A stretch of 64,000 nucleotides of DNA, taken from positions 7,378,001 to 7,442,000 of the forward strand of contig NC_062252.1 in assembly GCF_905475465.1 (NCBI RefSeq). Direction: 5' to 3'. The position numbers were made by a program, and so were the translations under genes. The stretch's first letter is position 1, and every line of letters starts with the position of its first letter. Origin of the DNA: Pieris napi. Its lineage: Eukaryota; Arthropoda; Insecta; Lepidoptera; Pieridae. The notes under the pieces were generated by a model. The model was not told the DNA's origin. It worked only from the letters and a program-made list of their open reading frames with translations, and did no database searches. Positions 22,101 through 28,100 of the stretch are shown piece by piece.

Positions 22101-25100
22101 CGTCAACAGATAAGTCTGTACACAGTTGTAACTTACAAGAAAGAAGAGGCATCAGGTGAAGTAAAGACAACATGCTATTGTTCGATGTCACAGATTTTGT
22201 TACATACGCCTCCAGCTATATGGGTATACTTACAGCCAATTTTGAACAGCTTGCCACCAGAAGTAGAGATCCTTCATTTTTGGAGCGATGGACCCGTAAC
22301 ACAATGTTGCAACAAATACATGTTTTATTTTCTTGTCACTCATTTAATATAATTTTACCCAGCTCTTAGAGATTTTACCTGCAATTACCATGAAGATCGA
22401 CACGGTAAGGGAGTTCCAGATGGTGTCGGTGCTGTTTGCAAAAGATCAGCCGACCTATAGGTGGATAGTCGCAAAGATATAGCATGTCTGAGCGATTTGC
22501 CAGATGCTATTCAGAAAAACTGTCCTAGCATTAATGTTTTCGTTATAAATGACAAATATATTGAGACAAAGACGCTTTGCTTGCTAGTGGTAAAACACAC
22601 ATAAAGACTTTTACTGGACTTTGCGCGTCCATCAGGTGTCATGGAACATTGAAGATCCGACAACATTGAAAATGAAGTCTTTTAGCTGCTTTGCAATGAA
22701 GATATACATTGCGATCATTTTAAGCTTGGTGTCATAACATACTCGTCGAATAAAAAAATCTCGTCTCCGAGTCGAGGACGTTTACGGCCCCGATTCAGAG
22801 TCCGAAAACGAGACTCCATTTGACATTGAACAAATAATAACTTCAAAAGATCGCAAGCACCAAATAAAAAATATTCAACAACCGTCGACATGAAAATAAA
22901 CGCTTAAAAACGGCGCATTTAGTCTGATTAATAATAAATACGATAAAAAATGTTGCCTGATTATAAATTTCAAGAACAATCTTTGATAAAAGTTGATTAT
23001 TTCAATTGTATTCTTTGTTTTATTGCTTCTAATTATCTCCCCTGGTCAAATACGTATCTACCCTGATCTTCATGTCTCTACCCTGCCTGATGTATTTACC
23101 CTGGCCCTCTAAAAAGTGACAAAATATGTTTTAAGTAACTTGCCCTTACGTGAGTAGATACACAAACGGGCCAAAAGTCATAATATATATGAATAATGGA
23201 AAAACTCCAACTTTTCTCCTTGGCCGTCTCCTCCATAGACGAAAAACCTTTTATATAAGAACTACCCATATACCAAAAATACCCTTTTTAAAAATTCACA
23301 TAAATATTATACATATTGTTTTTCCGTTGAAACGAAGTATAATTGTAATATTTTTAATAATATAATGATTATTTATTTATCAGATGTCAAGAAATAGATG
23401 ACCCGTTGTACGACACACGGGCGCCACCCACACAGAGTACCGGACAGGCGCGGATACAAGCTAGTGCTTCAAAAGGTGTGTAACAATTATTTCTTAAAAT
23501 ATATATAATTTATTTGTTTTTGACGATGTAAAAGATTTTAGTTTGATTAAAATGTCAACAATTTTTTCGTTTATTTACCCAGATTTTAAAGAATTCATTA
23601 CCGACGGGACTTTTTTTTAACCCAAAAAGCTGTATCTTCCGTATCCTGGCGTTTCGTAACCGTTTCTTCTTTTCTCTTTTCTCTTGTCTCTAACCCAATA
23701 TGCGTCATACTTGGCGCGATGGTTTATGTAAAATACAACTAATACTACTTTTAAAATTATTATTTTCAATTTCATATTAATTTGTATTTTATTTCCAATC
23801 AGTAGAACATTAATCAAATAATTTCGTCGTATAACAGTTTGTTTCATCTTAGGAGAGAATCTAGGCTGTTTCGGTGGTAGCAAGAAGAAGAAAGAGGGTT
23901 CTTCTTCTAACTCCACCAGCCCTTTGGGCAAGAACGATGCGGATTCACAGCCATTGGAGACGGGGAACTCTTTGGGGTATACTGTTCCAAAGGGTACAGA
24001 AATGTTGTGGTCACCTGAGGTAAGATACACGTGCTATTTCTAGGCCAGAGGCGTCACGACCACCCATTTTTTACACGCTTTATATTAGCTTCACCTGTAT
24101 GTATGTATGTATGTATATAACCGACTCCTTCAGACTCGATTTTGACCCGACAGAAACGGACAGATTTAATTCAAACTTTGTGCACTTATAAAGAATCAGC
24201 GACAATATAATAATTTCATAGGTTTATCTCGAAAAAACAATGAAATTTGTTTTAAGTCCACAAAGCAATACGATTAAATTGAGACAACACGTATTGCTGC
24301 TAGGACTAAAAAGTGGAAAATAAATATAATTTAAAAAAAAACTATAAAACACGCTTTTAAAGCACATCAAACTAAAAAGTGAAAAATAATTCCTAATTTA
24401 GGCTGAAAATGGTAATGAACAAAAAATACTGGTTTTATTGTGGAAAAGCGTGGGGCGCTCGATAGACGAAAAATATGGCACACAATTTAATTTTAACAGT
24501 CTAAATAGTCCATATTCTAATTCGTATTTAATGTCACAATCGTCTAAAGCGCCGTCAAATATCTCAAAATTCATATAGAAAAAGTATTATGACAGCTCTT
24601 GAAACTACATTAAAATTTGATTGACACTCTAAATACAGGCCTAACTTTGCTCCCATAAAATACATTTCAAATCAGATTCTATACAAAAACTCATCATTCT
24701 TGGTATAGTGCTTATAGTTTGACCTCTGTTCTAGATGTTCTCTTAATGTATTCGCTTAAATAGTCTGTACTTTGATCCAAATAGTTGTACCGCCGCTATT
24801 TACTGGTTTTTTTATTGAGTATGGGAAATCTGTAAAGAGATTCACTTTTGGGACTTGTTCTGGTGAAATGATAAGAAAGCGTTCTAGTTAATACTAGAAA
24901 TTCATTACGTAATCGTAATGAATTTGCGGGGGGGGGGGGTCCTTTTATAAAACGTTACGATGCGGGGCGGGGATTCAAGTTAATATTATTTTCGACTTTC
25001 CAGTACTTTACACCACATAATGGTAACTTTTAGGTATTAAGAGTCACTAGGTGGTCACGAAACGTTTTACTATACTTGGGTACAGAAAACGTTACGGCGC

Positions 25101-28100
25101 GTTATATGGGGGGGGGGGGGTCAATAATCTCCAAAAATGGCGTGACGTAATACTTGAACGCTCCCTAAGGACGAATGATGGATATTGAATAAAGTCGAAT
25201 TTGATGGAATGATGTCATGGTTATTTGTACTAACTCCAGTGCAAATGCAAATGTGCTGGTAAAAACGAATTATTTTTATTTGTAATATACTTTCAGGTGG
25301 TTCCACTATATATGGCCCTACTCCAGACGTGTTCTAACCCCGAAACTCTGGAAGCGGCGGCCGGCGCTTTACAAAACTTGGCGGCTTGTTACTGGCAACC
25401 CTCTATTGACATTAGGGCTGCGGTTAGAAAGGAGAAAGGTGAGAACTTTCTATAATAATTAGCTAAAACTTTTCAGAATATTATTCGTTATACAAAAATA
25501 TCAAAATAATTCAGTGCGTTTTTTTAATCTAGTATTTTTTTAGCCTTATATTATTTCCTGGTACACTTAATATCTTTTACAGTTAGTAAGTATCAGTAAT
25601 CCTTTCCGGTAAAGGCCTCCTCCAAGGCTGGTCATCTTTCTCTATCCCGAGCTATTTGGATCCATTGAGGATCCGCGATTTTATTGATATCGTCATCCCA
25701 TCGAGCGTAGGGTCTGCCTCTGTATCGTCTGCCTAGAGGGCCTCTCCATGTAGTTACTGTTTTCGTTCATCTGTGATCTGTGATGCGCTTTTACAGTATG
25801 TAAAAGTAACTTTTTCTGAACACTGGGTTGTGCCATTATTAATTCGTTCATGTTTGTACGATTTTTGCGTAATCGTACACCTTTTAATTGATTAAAGACA
25901 TCCTTATTAGAGAATATGCTTGTGATATCGATATTATCAAACGTACGATCGTACGATAAATAGTATTTGAATTATTTTTTTAAGTGTATTGTTATCACTT
26001 CATTAAATAGCAACATTCAACCCATTTGACTTGTAAATAAATTAAGTTAACATAAATATTTCAGGTCTACCAATCCTTGTAGAACTACTCCGTATGGAAG
26101 TAGATCGCGTTGTTTGCGCTGTTGCGACCGCACTGCGGAATCTGGCCATCGACCAAAGGAATAAGGAGTTGATTGGGAAATATGCAATGCGGGATCTGGT
26201 GCAGAAGTTGCCTAGTGGGAACCAGCAACATGATCAGGTAAATGAAAATAATTGTGCTAAACGTTGATGTAACTCTCTGATTTCTATTAAAGTCTCTATC
26301 TTGTCATTATTCATGTCTAAACCCCGTTATCTACGCTCAGTTTGGGGGCAATTTCGATAAATACAATCGATAAAAAACTACGTTGATTTCCTCTAATAAC
26401 GTGTCAAAAGTTCTGATTCATACTTAACAGAGCCCTGCAGCTATAGTGATTTAAAAAAATAAGATAGAAAGATTTTATAATTATTATTATAATTTATTTT
26501 TCATAAAAATATTTTTTCCAAATTATATGAAGTCAAACTTCGTTGCCTGTTTGTAAAAAATGAAAATGATTTTTCGACCTCTACAGATATAAATGGCAAA
26601 AACTGTAGTTTTTTGTAATTGTAATGCGAAGCTTTTGTTTACAAATACCATACCATATCCACACCGAATTTTAATTAATTAAATTTTTTCATTCACCCCC
26701 TGCAAAATTGACGATATTCATCAATATTAAGTAAAACATTAGCCATGCTAAAACGTACGTACAACACAGAACGCAGTTTAGAATTATCTCACTGCACATA
26801 TAATATAGGTAAAATGAAAGATTGACAAACGAAATGATTTATGTCAAAAAAACTATATTATAAAAAAATTTAGAAGGCATGAAAAAGGTTTTATCGACTA
26901 ATTTATGTGTATCAATATCACTATTTTAACTTGCGTATCCAAACTGAGCGTTATATAACGTTATATAACTGTCTCATTAAGAAAAGCCCAGACTTTCTTT
27001 AAAAGGTAAGATTCGAAAGGTAAGATTTCTTTACAGATACAGATTAAAATTACTGTCTCCTAAGCAATAGAATAAAATTGCAGGGTACCTCCGACGACAC
27101 GATAGCAGCAGTGTTGGCTACCCTCAACGAGGTGATAAAGAAGAGCGCGGAGTTCTCACGTTCTCTTCTTGAAGCTGGTGGAGTTGAGCGGCTGCTTAAC
27201 CTCACTAAGCAGCGGCACAGACACACGCCTAGGGTGCTTAAGTTTGCGGGTAGGTCTAAAATTTTTTTTTTAACTTGATTCTTCGATTATAAGGCAGTAA
27301 ATGTCAGGAAAATAGGTTATCGAATAATAAGTGTAGTGACACCTTTAATCTGTGCACTAATCACAACGATGACGTCATACGACCTTAGCCACTGGGGTTT
27401 TCGACCCAGTCGTAAGACCGGTCGAGCATCCTCCCTTTAGGTTATTACTACTAATGCACTGAAATGTTGAAAAAATTCTGCGTACGATAGTTTTTATGTT
27501 CTATATTATATACCTTTATGATATGATTAATATTTTATGTATAAGTGTAAACTCCATGTAACGACTGTCTATTAAACGTCGAAATCACTCGGCTTTGGTT
27601 GGTTTAGCTTGTCTTTCTTATAATGATACACTCTACATAGCATGTCACCCTCTCTCTATAACGACAACAATTGAGTAATAATGTACTTTTTAAGTTGCTA
27701 AAATGAGGAGTTCTTTTGTCGCTTTATTATCCTAGCCCGGAATAAACTCGACTGTCGGCACTATGCATACGAACTTTCTAAGAACTTCGTTCTTATGTTA
27801 AATTGGGATTGCTTGCACGTGTAGACTGTTGTTGACCATGACTAATAAGTAGGAGTCTCCATTTAACGACAATTCTCTTTAACGCCATAATATGCACAAT
27901 CCTTCAGTGTCATTATATATAGGGTTTATGTATATAAGGAAAATCGGACGTCGCGTTTCAATTTTTTTTATTAATGTACTAGGAGGCAAACGGGCAGGAG
28001 GCTCACCTGATGTTAAGTGACACCGCGGCCCATGAACACTCACAATGCCAGAAGGCTCGCAAGTGCGTTGCCGGCCTTTCAAGAATTGGTATGCTCTTTT

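Noticed and set aside
23617..24030. 137-codon minus-strand frame
   Set aside because: It is antisense to a catenin exon whose plus-strand frame joins neighbours in phase.
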